Source: JANNBN01 sp031430595 | Lineage (GTDB): Bacteria; Actinomycetota; Acidimicrobiia; Acidimicrobiales; JANYDT01 | Direction: 5' to 3' | NCBI GenBank assembly: GCA_031430595.1 | Contig: JANPBU010000052.1 | Span: 1 to 64,000 of the forward strand | Length of the DNA stretch: 64,000 nucleotides | In this document: positions 35,632 through 45,033 of the stretch, one piece after another | Layout: each line of letters opens with the position of its first letter | Numbering within the stretch: the stretch's first letter is position 1 | Notes under the pieces: generated by a model | The model's database searches: none | Seen by the model: only the letters and a program-made list of their open reading frames with translations | What the model was told of the DNA's origin: nothing | Translations under genes and position numbers: made by a program

Positions 35632-37233
35632 ATGACCAGTTCTCAACCTGATACTGCCGACGCTTCTCTTCCCGCGTCGGTCGAACTTCGAGCGGGGTCG
35701 GCTTCTGGTACCGCACCGCTTCGCTCAGGGTCGACGTCCATTGCCGACCTGACGATTTTGGTTGACATCACCGATGCCGGATCGGGTGTACGTATCGATT
35801 GGTCGTTACACAACGTCGGGCACGACACCGTTGAATTGAACGAAGTACGCATACGGTTTTATGAGATTCGCCCGGCGCGTGTCTTGGCTCCCGGTTGGAC
35901 GACTTCTTCAACTGTTCGTCGAACCGCCCCTGATCAGGTACTTCCAGCTCAACACGATTCGGTAACCGATCGGTTGCGCGACTACGCCGACCTGAGCCGG
36001 GCAACCCAGAGTGTTACCGCTCACCAAGTAATGGCATACGAATCAGGAGTGATTGGCTTTCTGCATGGTCAGCGCCATTTTGGACTTATCGAACCGCCCG
36101 CACCTCGTGCCAGTGGTCCAGGAACCGCCGCCGTCGCCTTACTCGACGGGGTCGAACTTGGGCCAGGGGAACGCCTTGACCTTGACCCGGTGTGGATCGC
36201 CGCCGGTGATCCATCGCCGCTACTTGCCGAATTCCATGACCTTTGGGCTGTCACGAGCGAAGCGACTGAACGGGCCAGGGTTCGAACGGGTATTGGCTGG
36301 TGGACAACACCAACACGCCATGGCGATGTCGGGCTACTTGCAGCCAGCGTGGACTTTGCCGCCGATCTTGGTCTTGCCCATGTTGTGCTCGGTTCGGGTG
36401 CGGCAGTTCTCGATGATCTTGTAGATGCCCAAGCCGGAACAATAAGTACACACAAGACAATCAATGCACGTTCCGTGCTTGATCCGCTTGCGGCCCGCAT
36501 CAGACGGCGAGGTCTTCGCCCCGGCCTACGGTGTCGTCCGTTCGCAGTCGAACCCGACACGATCTTCATGGAACACGTCGTAGAGCAGCGGCCCGGGGTT
36601 GCCAGACGTATTCACGGTTTTCCGGTTGCTGACCTCACGAGCGAAACTGTTCTCAACGGCCTAACCGCTGCCTTCGCAGCACGGCGCCGCGCCGGTTGGG
36701 ATGTTTTTCTTTTGGAAGACGTGTGGTCAGGAGCGGTTGCTGGCCGACGCCAAGGGGGCCAGTACGCCACTAGAGCAGAAGCTCTGCGCGCTGCATTGTT
36801 AGCAATTCGTGAAGGTGCAGGCGAAGATGCCATTCTTATTGCCGACGGCACGCCGCCTGGTGTTGCAGCCGGAATAGTTGACCGGGTGGTCACGGGCGAT
36901 CTTGGGCGATCTTCGTGGGTTCACCACTCGCTCGGGCACCGGCGGCTTTGGTCGGCCGGCCCAGCCGCACTTGACCTTTCGACAGAATTCGTGCAGGAAC
37001 GGCGCGGCATCGTCGACTTGGCGTTGGCCGCGGGAGGTTGCGTCGCGCTTACCGGCGATCCGCAGAGCGATGACTTAGGACGCGCACTCGGTGCGTACCT
37101 GCTAGACCTTGCCTCGGCGGCCGATGTTCCGGTGACGATTTCCGACGTGCTTGGTGCTGGCCGCGAGATAACTTCTGGGCCGTTCACTAAAGGCCCCGAA
37201 CCATCCGAGTACACCAAGCAAATTTCGCAATAG
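35632..37233 (+). CDS. GH36-like (clan GH-D) alpha-galactosidase homologue with altered catalytic residues
   Basis: The 533-residue protein follows the GH36 layout: an N-terminal beta domain, then a barrel part (TGIGWWTTPTRHGDVG; RRRGLRPGLRCRPFAVEPDT; DVFLLEDVWSGAVAGRR; TRAEALRAALLAIREGAGEDA; AAGIVDRVVTGD). In active relatives the strand before the AGAL-like motif ends with K-x-D, where the Asp is the nucleophile. Here the aligned residues are L and E, so the Lys is lost and the Asp replaced. The acid/base region also differs. It sits 33 bp before galK, suggesting galactose metabolism, but activity is doubtful. ATG 35632 is chosen over the longer frame from 35551. Confidence 0.7.
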   Translation: MTSSQPDTADASLPASVELRAGSASGTAPLRSGSTSIADLTILVDITDAGSGVRIDWSLHNVGHDTVELNEVRIRFYEIRPARVLAPGWTTSSTVRRTAPDQVLPAQHDSVTDRLRDYADLSRATQSVTAHQVMAYESGVIGFLHGQRHFGLIEPPAPRASGPGTAAVALLDGVELGPGERLDLDPVWIAAGDPSPLLAEFHDLWAVTSEATERARVRTGIGWWTTPTRHGDVGLLAASVDFAADLGLAHVVLGSGAAVLDDLVDAQAGTISTHKTINARSVLDPLAARIRRRGLRPGLRCRPFAVEPDTIFMEHVVEQRPGVARRIHGFPVADLTSETVLNGLTAAFAARRRAGWDVFLLEDVWSGAVAGRRQGGQYATRAEALRAALLAIREGAGEDAILIADGTPPGVAAGIVDRVVTGDLGRSSWVHHSLGHRRLWSAGPAALDLSTEFVQERRGIVDLALAAGGCVALTGDPQSDDLGRALGAYLLDLASAADVPVTISDVLGAGREITSGPFTKGPEPSEYTKQISQ

Positions 37234-37266
37234 CTTTCGCCTTACCCTTTCGCATTACGTCATAGT

Positions 37267-38337
37267 GTGATGTCGATGACTTCTCACCAAATGTCCGGGA
37301 CAAACTTCTCCCCAACCGCCCCGCAAACTGTCACTGCGATCGGCCCAGGACGCGTCAATCTTATTGGCGACCACACGGACTACACCGGTGGTCTAGTACT
37401 TCCCATGGCAATCCACCTCGCAACGACGATTGTCGGGGTTCGCGGCGGTTCACGAGTCACCCTTGTTTCTGAAGATGAGCCAGATACCGCCGACGTTGAC
37501 CTTGCAGTCGACAACCCGGCCGAATGCGAGCCCACTTGGGCCCGTTACGTTGCCGGAGTCGTTAAAGCAATGAACCCGAGTCAGGGTTTTATCGGTACCG
37601 TGTCAACGACCGTGCCGATAGGAGCAGGTCTTTCTTCGTCCGCAGCGTTTGAGGTTGCACTCGCGCTTGCGCTCGGCTTTGACGGAACACCACTTGAGGT
37701 TGCCCAACTTTGTCAGCGCGCAGAGAATGAGGCTACCGGTGTTCCGACCGGAATAATGGATCAGTTGTCATCGGCGGCAGGGCAACTAGGCAGCGCCTTA
37801 CTCATTGATTGTAACGACTTCACGGTGACACCGATCTCGTTGCCACCGGATTTGGAAGTGGTAGTGGTTCATTCCGGTCAAGAACGCACTCTTGCAGGGT
37901 CGGGATACACCGAACGAGCCGAACAACTCGCCGAGGCAGAGCGGTTGGTAGGTCCACTTAGGTTAATCACTACGATCTCGGCACTTGAAGGGATTTCCGA
38001 CCCGGTAGTTTTCAAACGGGCGCGACATGTAGTTACCGAAAATCAGCGGGTACTTGACTTCGTTAGTGCGTTGGCAAATCTTACGGGCGACGCCCAAACA
38101 GCACGGCTCGGTGAACTGCTCACTCAGGGTCAGGCCAGCCTCCGCGATGATTTCGAAAACTCGACACCGACCGTTGATGAATGCATCGAACGCCTATCAA
38201 ACATAGAAGGTGTACACGGGGTTCGCATGACCGGTGGTGGCTTTGGCGGATGCGTCGTTGCGCTCACCAAACCTGGCGTATTGCATGAGGGCTGGGTCGT
38301 TAAACCTGCGCGTGGCGCCACCGTCACGGTTGGTTGA
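37267..38337 (+). CDS. galK: Galactokinase
   Basis: Phosphorylates galactose at C1 in the Leloir pathway. The 356-residue GHMP kinase has the galactokinase signature GRVNLIGDHTDYTGG (with D where most have E), the ATP loop PIGAGLSSSAAFEVALA, VPTGIMDQLSSAAG and MTGGGFGGCVVAL. The start is GTG 37267 or the ATGs at 37270 and 37276. It follows the GH36-like gene. galE is about 19 kb away; galT was not found. The 3' end overlaps the convergent BtuF-like gene by 14 bp. Confidence 0.95.
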   Translation: MMSMTSHQMSGTNFSPTAPQTVTAIGPGRVNLIGDHTDYTGGLVLPMAIHLATTIVGVRGGSRVTLVSEDEPDTADVDLAVDNPAECEPTWARYVAGVVKAMNPSQGFIGTVSTTVPIGAGLSSSAAFEVALALALGFDGTPLEVAQLCQRAENEATGVPTGIMDQLSSAAGQLGSALLIDCNDFTVTPISLPPDLEVVVVHSGQERTLAGSGYTERAEQLAEAERLVGPLRLITTISALEGISDPVVFKRARHVVTENQRVLDFVSALANLTGDAQTARLGELLTQGQASLRDDFENSTPTVDECIERLSNIEGVHGVRMTGGGFGGCVVALTKPGVLHEGWVVKPARGATVTVG

Positions 38338-39025
38338 GTAGCTGACTTCGCAAGTCTTGCAACCGTTCGTGTGCGCGAGGGGTTCGAGTACCCCACCAAA
38401 ACAAGTCTTTGCCATCAACGAAACAGACGGGCGCAACAACCTCTAATTGTTGGCGGTGACGTTCGGCGAACGGGTACGGCTCGTTCGGTGCCAACACAAA
38501 GTCGGGTCGAAGGCTGCTCACCTCTTCAAGCGCTGACTCTGGGTAACGTGTTTGCGTCTCGGTGTACACATTGCAAAACCCGGCAGCAGCCAACAGGGTC
38601 GAGGCGTATGTGTCACCACCAATGGTCATCCATGGTCGTTTCCAGATCGGAACCCAAACCCGGATGGGCAACCCGGTCTGTACACGTATTACTTGTGCGT
38701 CATTGTTTTCTGGCACCCCAAGCCTTGCGGCTAGGGCAGAAACTTGAGTGGCAACGTGCGCTATGTCGGTCAGAGAAAACGCAAAGACTGACAGGCCAGC
38801 TTCAGTCAGGGCTTCGTAGTCTTCCCGGCGATTCTCCTGGTCACACATCACAACAAGATCGGGCTTCGCTGCAATGATTTGCTCAGTATGCGGATCTTTA
38901 GTTCCGCCCATCGAAACTAGGTCAGTACGTTCACAGAATCTGGTAACCCCGATCGGTGTGATGCCGATCTTTGTGAGCGTTTCCGTTGCCGACGGAACCA
39001 GACTCACCACTCGCATATGTTTCAT
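38324..39025 (-). CDS. BtuF-like helical-backbone metal/cobalamin-binding family protein, apparently cytoplasmic
   Basis: The 233-residue protein resembles periplasmic binding proteins for cobalamin or siderophores: VVSLVPSATETLTKIG, KPDLVVMCDQENR, TIGGDTYASTLLAAAG and RPDFVLAPNEPYPF. No signal peptide or lipobox is present, and no permease or ATPase is adjacent, so it may not act in transport. It converges on galK and overlaps it by 14 bp. Confidence 0.82.
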   Translation of the reverse strand: MKHMRVVSLVPSATETLTKIGITPIGVTRFCERTDLVSMGGTKDPHTEQIIAAKPDLVVMCDQENRREDYEALTEAGLSVFAFSLTDIAHVATQVSALAARLGVPENNDAQVIRVQTGLPIRVWVPIWKRPWMTIGGDTYASTLLAAAGFCNVYTETQTRYPESALEEVSSLRPDFVLAPNEPYPFAERHRQQLEVVAPVCFVDGKDLFWWGTRTPRAHERLQDLRSQLLNQP

Positions 39026-39034
39026 AAGTGCGCG

Positions 39035-39664
39035 TTAGGCCTGGTCGAGGAGCTGAGCTTTCTTCACATCAAATTCAGCCTGAGACACCACACCGCGTTG
39101 ACGAAGTTCGTCAAGCTTCTCAATTTGTTCGGGAACCGAAAGGGCGCGCTTGCCTGCCATACGGTCCATATCTCTCGCCTGGTTGCGTTCCATTTGTCGA
39201 TAGATCTCACGCTGAATATCGGCCGGGCCAGACATATCCGCAAAAACCTGCTTTCCATCTTCACCACCCGATTCAACAATCAGGTCACCGGCTCTCGTCA
39301 TTCGCTCGCTCACACTTTGCGTACAGCTGATGTTGTTAATGCGCTCAAGCGGAATTTCGATAACGTTTTTGGCCAAGACGCCGCTACGGCTGATGAGCCG
39401 TTGTGAGGTCAGCATGAGTTGGTCGTAACGCCACGAGATCCATCGTCGAAGCCAATTAAGTGCAGCCAATGCCGGTAGAACAACGGCGGCCCAGGTGATG
39501 TAACCGTTCCGATCGCCCCGGGCTGGATTCAGCAGCAGTGCGGCAGCCACCCCACCTCCGAGTGCTGCGAGCAACAAAACAGTGACACCGAACAACACCT
39601 TGATGTGCGGACGCCGAGTCATCACAAGTTGCTCTTCGTCGTGGAGAAATCTGTTCCTGGCCAT
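39035..39664 (-). CDS. Membrane protein with bacterial PH domain and C-terminal SHOCT domain
   Basis: A 209-residue protein. Two N-terminal membrane segments (VLFGVTVLLLAALGGGVAAALLL; ITWAAVVLPALAALNWL, given in two parts) precede a bPH2-type domain (RLISRSGVLAKNVIEIPLERINNI) and a short SHOCT motif (IEKLDELRQRGVVSQAEFDVKKAQLL, quoted by its ends IEKLDEL and FDVKKAQLL). The function is unknown; this family is often envelope-related. ATG 39664 gives the natural start; the longer frame upstream runs into the divergent helicase gene. Confidence 0.82.
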   Translation of the reverse strand: MARNRFLHDEEQLVMTRRPHIKVLFGVTVLLLAALGGGVAAALLLNPARGDRNGYITWAAVVLPALAALNWLRRWISWRYDQLMLTSQRLISRSGVLAKNVIEIPLERINNISCTQSVSERMTRAGDLIVESGGEDGKQVFADMSGPADIQREIYRQMERNQARDMDRMAGKRALSVPEQIEKLDELRQRGVVSQAEFDVKKAQLLDQA

Positions 39665-39752
39665 GCTCGATGTTACCGGCCAACAGAAGAAAAATCTCGA
39701 AAACGAATCACACGCGTGTTTTTCTGTCATACCCCTCCCGTACAATGTGTGC

Positions 39753-41957
39753 ATGTCCACCGGCCGCTCAGAAAACTCTGTCTCTGACAGCCGACCCGAT
39801 CCCCGGCCTGGGTCACGGTCTGACCTGTTGTTCGGGCTGAATGCCGCCCAGCGTGAAGCAGTGGTGTCAACACAGTCTCCGCTGTGCATTCTCGCCGGTG
39901 CCGGCTCGGGGAAGACTCGGGTGCTGACCAGGCGAATTGCCTGGCGAATTGCCGAAGAAACGGCAGATCCAGCCCGAATCATGGCTATCACGTTTACTCG
40001 TAAGGCTGCAGGTGAACTCTCGAAGCGCCTCACGCAACTTGGTGTTCGTGAGCGAATTGCGACCGGTACGTTCCACTCGATTGCCTTTGCGCAACTTCGC
40101 CAATTCTGGGCCGACCAAAACCGGTCGGTTCCTACGCTCACCCAATCCAAAATTCGCCTCATTATGCCGTTGTTGGCGAGCCGTCCCCCTGCGAATACGC
40201 ACAACGTTCAAGGCGTCGACCTTGCGGCTGAGATCGAGTGGGCGAAGGCTCGTCTCATTACTCCCGATCGCTACGCCGAAGAAGTTCAGCGTGCCGGGCG
40301 CGTTCCGCCGCTTGGGGCCGAGGCAATGGCCGACCTGTATCGTCGATACGAAGCAGATAAGCGTCGCCGAGGCATTATTGACTTTGATGACTTGCTGGTG
40401 ATGACCGTCGAGGCAATGGCCAGCGACAAAGAGTTTGCGGCGCGTCAACGGTGGCGGTTCCGTCATTTGTTTGTTGACGAATTCCAAGACGTGAACCCTG
40501 CCCAGGCCCGCTTACTCGATGGTTGGCTTGGTCTTACTGAGCTGAACCCCGACGCGACGATCACCGATGCCGTTGACCTATGTGTCGTTGGCGACCCAAA
40601 CCAAGCCATTTACGCCTGGAATGGGGCCGATCCCCGGTTCCTTTCTGCATTTTCGCAGCGGTTTCCGAATGGCGGTTTGATACGCCTAGAAGACAACTAC
40701 CGCTCAACCCCTCAAATTCTTACCGTTGCCGACGCCGTACTCGGGTTACGCACACGCGAGTCTCGACCCCTCGTTCCCCATCGACCCGATGGCGACCTAC
40801 CAACCGTCACGCACTACCCATCCGACCTTGAAGAAGCGCGGGGTGTTGCCCGCAAGTTGCGTGAACACCACCACGAACGAACCCCGTGGAAACATATGGC
40901 GATACTCACTCGAACGAACGCCCAATTGGCGGTGTTTGAAGAAGCGCTTCGGGCTGCTGGCATTCCGCATCGTGTTCGGGGTGGGGCCGCGTTTTTGCAA
41001 CAACCAGAGGTACTCCGTTCGCTCAGCGTGCTTCAAGACGGGCCAACTCATACTCCCCTGATGTCTCGATTGAGCGACCTGAACGACTTGGTCGATGAAC
41101 TTGGCGAAGACCCCAACGTCGTCAAAGGTTCCGATGGAACCAACGACCGAGTCGATCAAATCGAGGGCCTTATCCGACTGGGCCACGAGTATCTTGGGGC
41201 CGAACCCCATGGCAGTGTTGCCGGTTTCGTCCAGTGGCTTCACGGCGCGATCACCTCTCGATCCGACGAACCTGAACGTGGTGGCGACGTCGTTGAATTG
41301 GCCACCTTCCACCGCTCTAAAGGCCTTGAATGGCCCATTGTTTTCGTGGTTGGGCTCGAGCGTGGCTTCGTCCCTATCGGCCAAGCCGACCATCAAGATG
41401 CACGCGATGAAGAACGACGGCTGCTGTATGTTGCCGTTACTCGGGCCGAACGACAACTGCACTGCTCATGGGCAGCGTCGCGCACGTTTGGGGCACGCAC
41501 CACAGCGCGCACACGATCGCTTTGGCTCGATAACGTCGACGCCGCGATTACGGCTTTGGGGTCATATGGCTCAACTGATTGGCAAACCACGCTTCAATCG
41601 ATGCGCGAACGAATGTCTGCGGCGAAAGCTGCAGGGGTGCCAGGTACCCCCGGAACCAAACGGGCATCAATCGAAGTAGGCGCAAAGGCCGACCCGGCAC
41701 TCTTCGAGCGCCTCAAAGCGTGGCGGGCAGCCGAAGCGCGCCGTACTGGTATCCCAGCGTTCACCATCATGCACGACACGTCGCTCGCTGCGATTGCTCA
41801 GTCACGGCCCTTTGACGAAGCTGCGTTGCTCACCGTTGCCGGGGTTGGCACCGTGAAGGTCGGCCGTTATGGTGCGGCACTTCTCGCCATTGTCGCTGAA
41901 ACCCCCCAGCTAGGCACTGCCCCTGCCGAGTCGCACATGAGTAAACGACTTGCCTAG
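39753..41957 (+). CDS. uvrD2: UvrD-family helicase with HRDC domain (UvrD2-like)
   Basis: The 734-residue SF1A helicase has Walker A AGAGSGKTR, TFTRKAAGEL, DEFQDVNPAQ, GDPNQAIYAWNGA, DNYRSTPQIL, TFHRSKGLEWPIVF and VAVTRAERQL. The C-terminal part (FERLKAWRAAEARRTG; PAFTIMHDTSLAAIA) is an HRDC domain. This is the layout of mycobacterial UvrD2; the name is by resemblance. It is expected to unwind DNA 3' to 5'. ATG 39753 is the best start; the frame extends back to 39582 into the divergent gene. Confidence 0.92.
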   Translation: MSTGRSENSVSDSRPDPRPGSRSDLLFGLNAAQREAVVSTQSPLCILAGAGSGKTRVLTRRIAWRIAEETADPARIMAITFTRKAAGELSKRLTQLGVRERIATGTFHSIAFAQLRQFWADQNRSVPTLTQSKIRLIMPLLASRPPANTHNVQGVDLAAEIEWAKARLITPDRYAEEVQRAGRVPPLGAEAMADLYRRYEADKRRRGIIDFDDLLVMTVEAMASDKEFAARQRWRFRHLFVDEFQDVNPAQARLLDGWLGLTELNPDATITDAVDLCVVGDPNQAIYAWNGADPRFLSAFSQRFPNGGLIRLEDNYRSTPQILTVADAVLGLRTRESRPLVPHRPDGDLPTVTHYPSDLEEARGVARKLREHHHERTPWKHMAILTRTNAQLAVFEEALRAAGIPHRVRGGAAFLQQPEVLRSLSVLQDGPTHTPLMSRLSDLNDLVDELGEDPNVVKGSDGTNDRVDQIEGLIRLGHEYLGAEPHGSVAGFVQWLHGAITSRSDEPERGGDVVELATFHRSKGLEWPIVFVVGLERGFVPIGQADHQDARDEERRLLYVAVTRAERQLHCSWAASRTFGARTTARTRSLWLDNVDAAITALGSYGSTDWQTTLQSMRERMSAAKAAGVPGTPGTKRASIEVGAKADPALFERLKAWRAAEARRTGIPAFTIMHDTSLAAIAQSRPFDEAALLTVAGVGTVKVGRYGAALLAIVAETPQLGTAPAESHMSKRLA

Positions 41958-41969
41958 GGTGGCGGAACT

Positions 41970-42494
41970 GTGAAGTTCACCATTACTCAAGTGTTCGCAG
42001 CAACTGGGGACGAACTCTGCGCAGCATTCACCGACCAGTCGTATCTGGCAGCAACTGGCGGTCTCAAAGACCTCGGCGCACCGCAATTGATTTCGCAAAC
42101 GACCAAGGGTGAAATGGTTACTCAACAGTTGCGCACGTCGTTCGTCGGTAAACTTCCGTCCGTAGCGCTGAAGGTGATCGATCCGGCCCGTCTGAGTTGG
42201 GACGAGTTCGCCGAAATAAACACAGCATTGCGCACAGCGACGTTTCGCATGGTTCCCGTTCACTACCAGCAGTACTTCACCTGCTCGGGAACGTGGGAGA
42301 TTGCTGAGTCGTCGACCGGAACCGGCAAGGCGAAAACGAAGACGGCTACCCGAACCATCACAGCCGAACTGAAAGTTCGCTCACCGATTCCGTTTGTCAA
42401 CGGACAGGTTGAGCGAGCAATCGTGAGCGGCCTGCGAGATCGCCTACGAGACGAGCCCGCCGTCTACGCAACATGGAAAACGAGCGGTCCTTAA
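41970..42494 (+). CDS. DUF2505 family protein
   Basis: The 174-residue protein matches the actinobacterial DUF2505 family, which has a START/SRPBCC-like fold and unknown function (MKFTITQVFAATGDELCAAFTD, EFAEINTAL, EKTR-like variants, VPFVNG-like PIPFVNGQVERAI). A good ribosome site (AGGGTGGCGG) precedes GTG 41970, 12 bp after the helicase stop. It may bind a hydrophobic ligand. Confidence 0.85.
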   Translation: MKFTITQVFAATGDELCAAFTDQSYLAATGGLKDLGAPQLISQTTKGEMVTQQLRTSFVGKLPSVALKVIDPARLSWDEFAEINTALRTATFRMVPVHYQQYFTCSGTWEIAESSTGTGKAKTKTATRTITAELKVRSPIPFVNGQVERAIVSGLRDRLRDEPAVYATWKTSGP

Positions 42495-42511
42495 ATTCTT
42501 ACGTCCGAGGG

Positions 42512-44326
42512 TTACTCCTCAGAGAGTTCGAGCCACAATTCTTCGACCTCACCGATACGGGTGGTGACTTCACCGAGTTCAGCCCCAAGCTTCGTCAACT
42601 TCAGGTGATCGCTGGTTGCATCTACGAGCTGCTTTTCGAGCAACACCCGGCGCTTCTCAAGTTTGGTCATTTCTTTCTCTAACTCTCGAAGTTGAGCCCC
42701 GTTTGCCGACTTTGGCAACTTTGGCGAAACCGTGTCAACCACCGCCGTGGTGGCTCGAACAACCGCACCACCGGCCTGCTTTGCATCGCGATTTTCCCGC
42801 CAAGCCGCATAGCCCCCGGCTACCAGATTTGCTTGACCATCCTCGACCAACAACACGTCTTCGGTGGTTCGATCAAGGAACGCCCGATCATGGCTCACCA
42901 CAATCACGGTACCCGGCCAATCATCAAGAAACGACTCGATCGCCCTCAACGTATCAAGGTCAAGATCGTTTGTAGGTTCGTCGAGCAACAGCACGTTCGG
43001 GCGTTCCGCAAGCACTAACAGCAACTGCAACCGTCGACGTTCACCGCCCGACAACGTCGAGATAGGTGAAAACTGAGCGTCTGAATCAAACCAGAACTGC
43101 TCCATCAGTTTTTTGTCTTCGGGTGTGCCCACCGGTCGAAGGTCGCCAGCGACCGCCTCGCGAACACGCTGCTTCGGGTTTAGAGTTCGACCTCGCTGAT
43201 CGTAATAACCAATACGAACGGTTGGGCCGTTTTCGACGGATCCCTTGCTCGGGGCTATTCGACCAGCAACAATTTCTAGCAGCGTTGTTTTGCCAGACCC
43301 GTTTGCGCCAACAATTCCGTAACGCCCACCGGGCTCAAGCAACCACTCAACGTCTGCGAACAGCGTTTCCCCACCCGGATATGCGTGACCAACATCGTGC
43401 AACTCAACGACCTTGGTACCCAACCGAGGAGCCAACGAGGTGTCTTGCCCTTTTCGAAAACTACCTTGAACCGACCCGGCCGACGGCCCCTGCCCTTCAC
43501 CAGTTCGCGACGTGGCTGCCGTGAGGCTCAACGACCCAGCTCGAGCCGTAGCCTCCATTCGGCCTTCAACGATGGTTGTTGCTGAAGCTATGCGAGCCTT
43601 CGATTTTGCCGTTCGAGCCGGAGCCCCACGGCGAAGCCATTCAAGTTCTCGTCGGGCCAGGTTTTTACGAGTCGATTCAGCAGCAACCGCACGATCTTCT
43701 CTTGCCTCACGACCATCAAGAAAACCTTGGTACCCACCAGCGTGAACGTAACCTTTGCCACGGTCAAGCTCAAACATCTTCGTACATACCTTGTCAAGAA
43801 GATGACGATCGTGGCTAACCAACATCACACCCCCTTTTTGACGGGCCAGGCGATCTTCTAACCATTCGATACCGTCAAGATCAAGATGGTTCGTTGGCTC
43901 GTCAAGAATCAGTAAGTCATCGTCGTGGTCACCGGGTACTTGAACGAGGGCTCGCGCCAGGGCAACACGCTTCGCTTGACCCCCCGAAAGCCGTGAGATA
44001 GCGGCATCAATGAGGTGACCAACACCCAGGCGTTCAAGTACCGCAGCAGATTCCCACGAGTCACCCAGAGCATCGAGCACGGTACCTTTACCAAGGTCGG
44101 GCTCTTGATCGAGCACACCGACCCGCAGACCACGTGCACGTCGAACGGTTCCCGATTCGGGGTCAGCTGTACCAGTAAGCACACGTAGCAATGTCGATTT
44201 GCCGGTACCATTGATGCCGACCAGGCCCCAGCGCTCTCCAGATGAAATCGTTACATCAATATTTTCAAACAACGGTCGGTCAGGTCGTCGAACCGTCACA
44301 CCGGTTGCGTCAATCAATACAGCCAT
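42512..44326 (-). CDS. ABC-F ATPase, Uup-like
   Basis: The 604-residue protein has two ABC ATPase domains without membrane parts. Each has Walker A (GINGTGKST, GANGSGKTT), an LSGGQ-type signature (LSGGQAKRVALARAL, LSGGERRRLQLLLVL) and Walker B with DEPTN. A linker of basic sequence joins them, and the C-terminus is a Lys/Glu/Leu coiled coil (ELEKEMTKLEKRRVLLEKQL). Family members act on the ribosome or DNA. The C-terminal coiled coil points to Uup rather than EttA. It lies beside the thioesterase gene (shared base 44326). Confidence 0.9.
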   Translation of the reverse strand: MAVLIDATGVTVRRPDRPLFENIDVTISSGERWGLVGINGTGKSTLLRVLTGTADPESGTVRRARGLRVGVLDQEPDLGKGTVLDALGDSWESAAVLERLGVGHLIDAAISRLSGGQAKRVALARALVQVPGDHDDDLLILDEPTNHLDLDGIEWLEDRLARQKGGVMLVSHDRHLLDKVCTKMFELDRGKGYVHAGGYQGFLDGREAREDRAVAAESTRKNLARRELEWLRRGAPARTAKSKARIASATTIVEGRMEATARAGSLSLTAATSRTGEGQGPSAGSVQGSFRKGQDTSLAPRLGTKVVELHDVGHAYPGGETLFADVEWLLEPGGRYGIVGANGSGKTTLLEIVAGRIAPSKGSVENGPTVRIGYYDQRGRTLNPKQRVREAVAGDLRPVGTPEDKKLMEQFWFDSDAQFSPISTLSGGERRRLQLLLVLAERPNVLLLDEPTNDLDLDTLRAIESFLDDWPGTVIVVSHDRAFLDRTTEDVLLVEDGQANLVAGGYAAWRENRDAKQAGGAVVRATTAVVDTVSPKLPKSANGAQLRELEKEMTKLEKRRVLLEKQLVDATSDHLKLTKLGAELGEVTTRIGEVEELWLELSEE

Positions 44327-45033
44327 CAGACAACCTTTGTTGAGCCAGTAATCATGCTTGAGCCAGCAGCCGCAGCCATTTGAAGAAAACGTTCAGGCGA
44401 AAGCGAGATAAACAAACCTTCAGCCTCAGCGGTAACTACTCGTTCACCGTTGACCTCGATGGACGAGGTTCCTTCGGTAAAGATCTTACGCCCGCTTACT
44501 TCTTTAACCCGACATTCGAAGTACACCGCTGTCCGCAGCGGGGTGGGTCGTCGATAGTTAATCGTCAAGCGACCAGTCATACCGGGTGACCCGGAAAGCG
44601 ATTGTGCTAACCCAAGCGCCTCATCGAACGCTGCAGCCAACATGCCACCGTGAGCATGTCCAGGGGGGCCCTCATGAGACTGCTCGAAACGAACTTCCCC
44701 ACGAACGGTGTCGCCATCGACGTGCAGACGCATCGGCGGGGCGACCGGGTTTGCTTCTCCGGCGATTGGGCTGAAGTCGATAAAACTTCGAGCCATATCG
44801 ACCCGGTCGTGGTACACCCGCTTGGGCGATCCAGCTGCAGCAGTCGAGGCCGTCTTCAGCGCAACCAGAAGCTCTGCAAACACCTCGACCGGAATGTCTC
44901 GTTCAATGGTTGAGATCGTAAGTGTACGAATTGCCTCAACGACGGAATAGAGAGCAGCTCGTTCGGGTGAAGGAACCTCATCTCGGAGCGCTTCAAACCC
45001 ATCGAGGAAGCCCTGCATAGGCCCACCGGTCAT
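44326..45033 (-). CDS. PaaI-like hotdog-fold thioesterase
   Basis: The 235-residue protein has a C-terminal hotdog domain: GPPGHAHGGMLAAAFDEALG (catalytic motif), GRLTINYRRPTPL and YFECRVKEVSGRKIF. It should hydrolyse an acyl-CoA or aryl-CoA. The N-terminal 100 residues have no clear assignment. It overlaps xthA by 4 nt and the ABC-F gene by 1 nt, so the three form an operon. Confidence 0.85.
   Translation of the reverse strand: MTGGPMQGFLDGFEALRDEVPSPERAALYSVVEAIRTLTISTIERDIPVEVFAELLVALKTASTAAAGSPKRVYHDRVDMARSFIDFSPIAGEANPVAPPMRLHVDGDTVRGEVRFEQSHEGPPGHAHGGMLAAAFDEALGLAQSLSGSPGMTGRLTINYRRPTPLRTAVYFECRVKEVSGRKIFTEGTSSIEVNGERVVTAEAEGLFISLSPERFLQMAAAAGSSMITGSTKVV

Noticed and set aside
39665..40204. 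Upstream extension of the PH/SHOCT protein
   Set aside because: It runs antisense through the start of the helicase gene and does not resemble the family.
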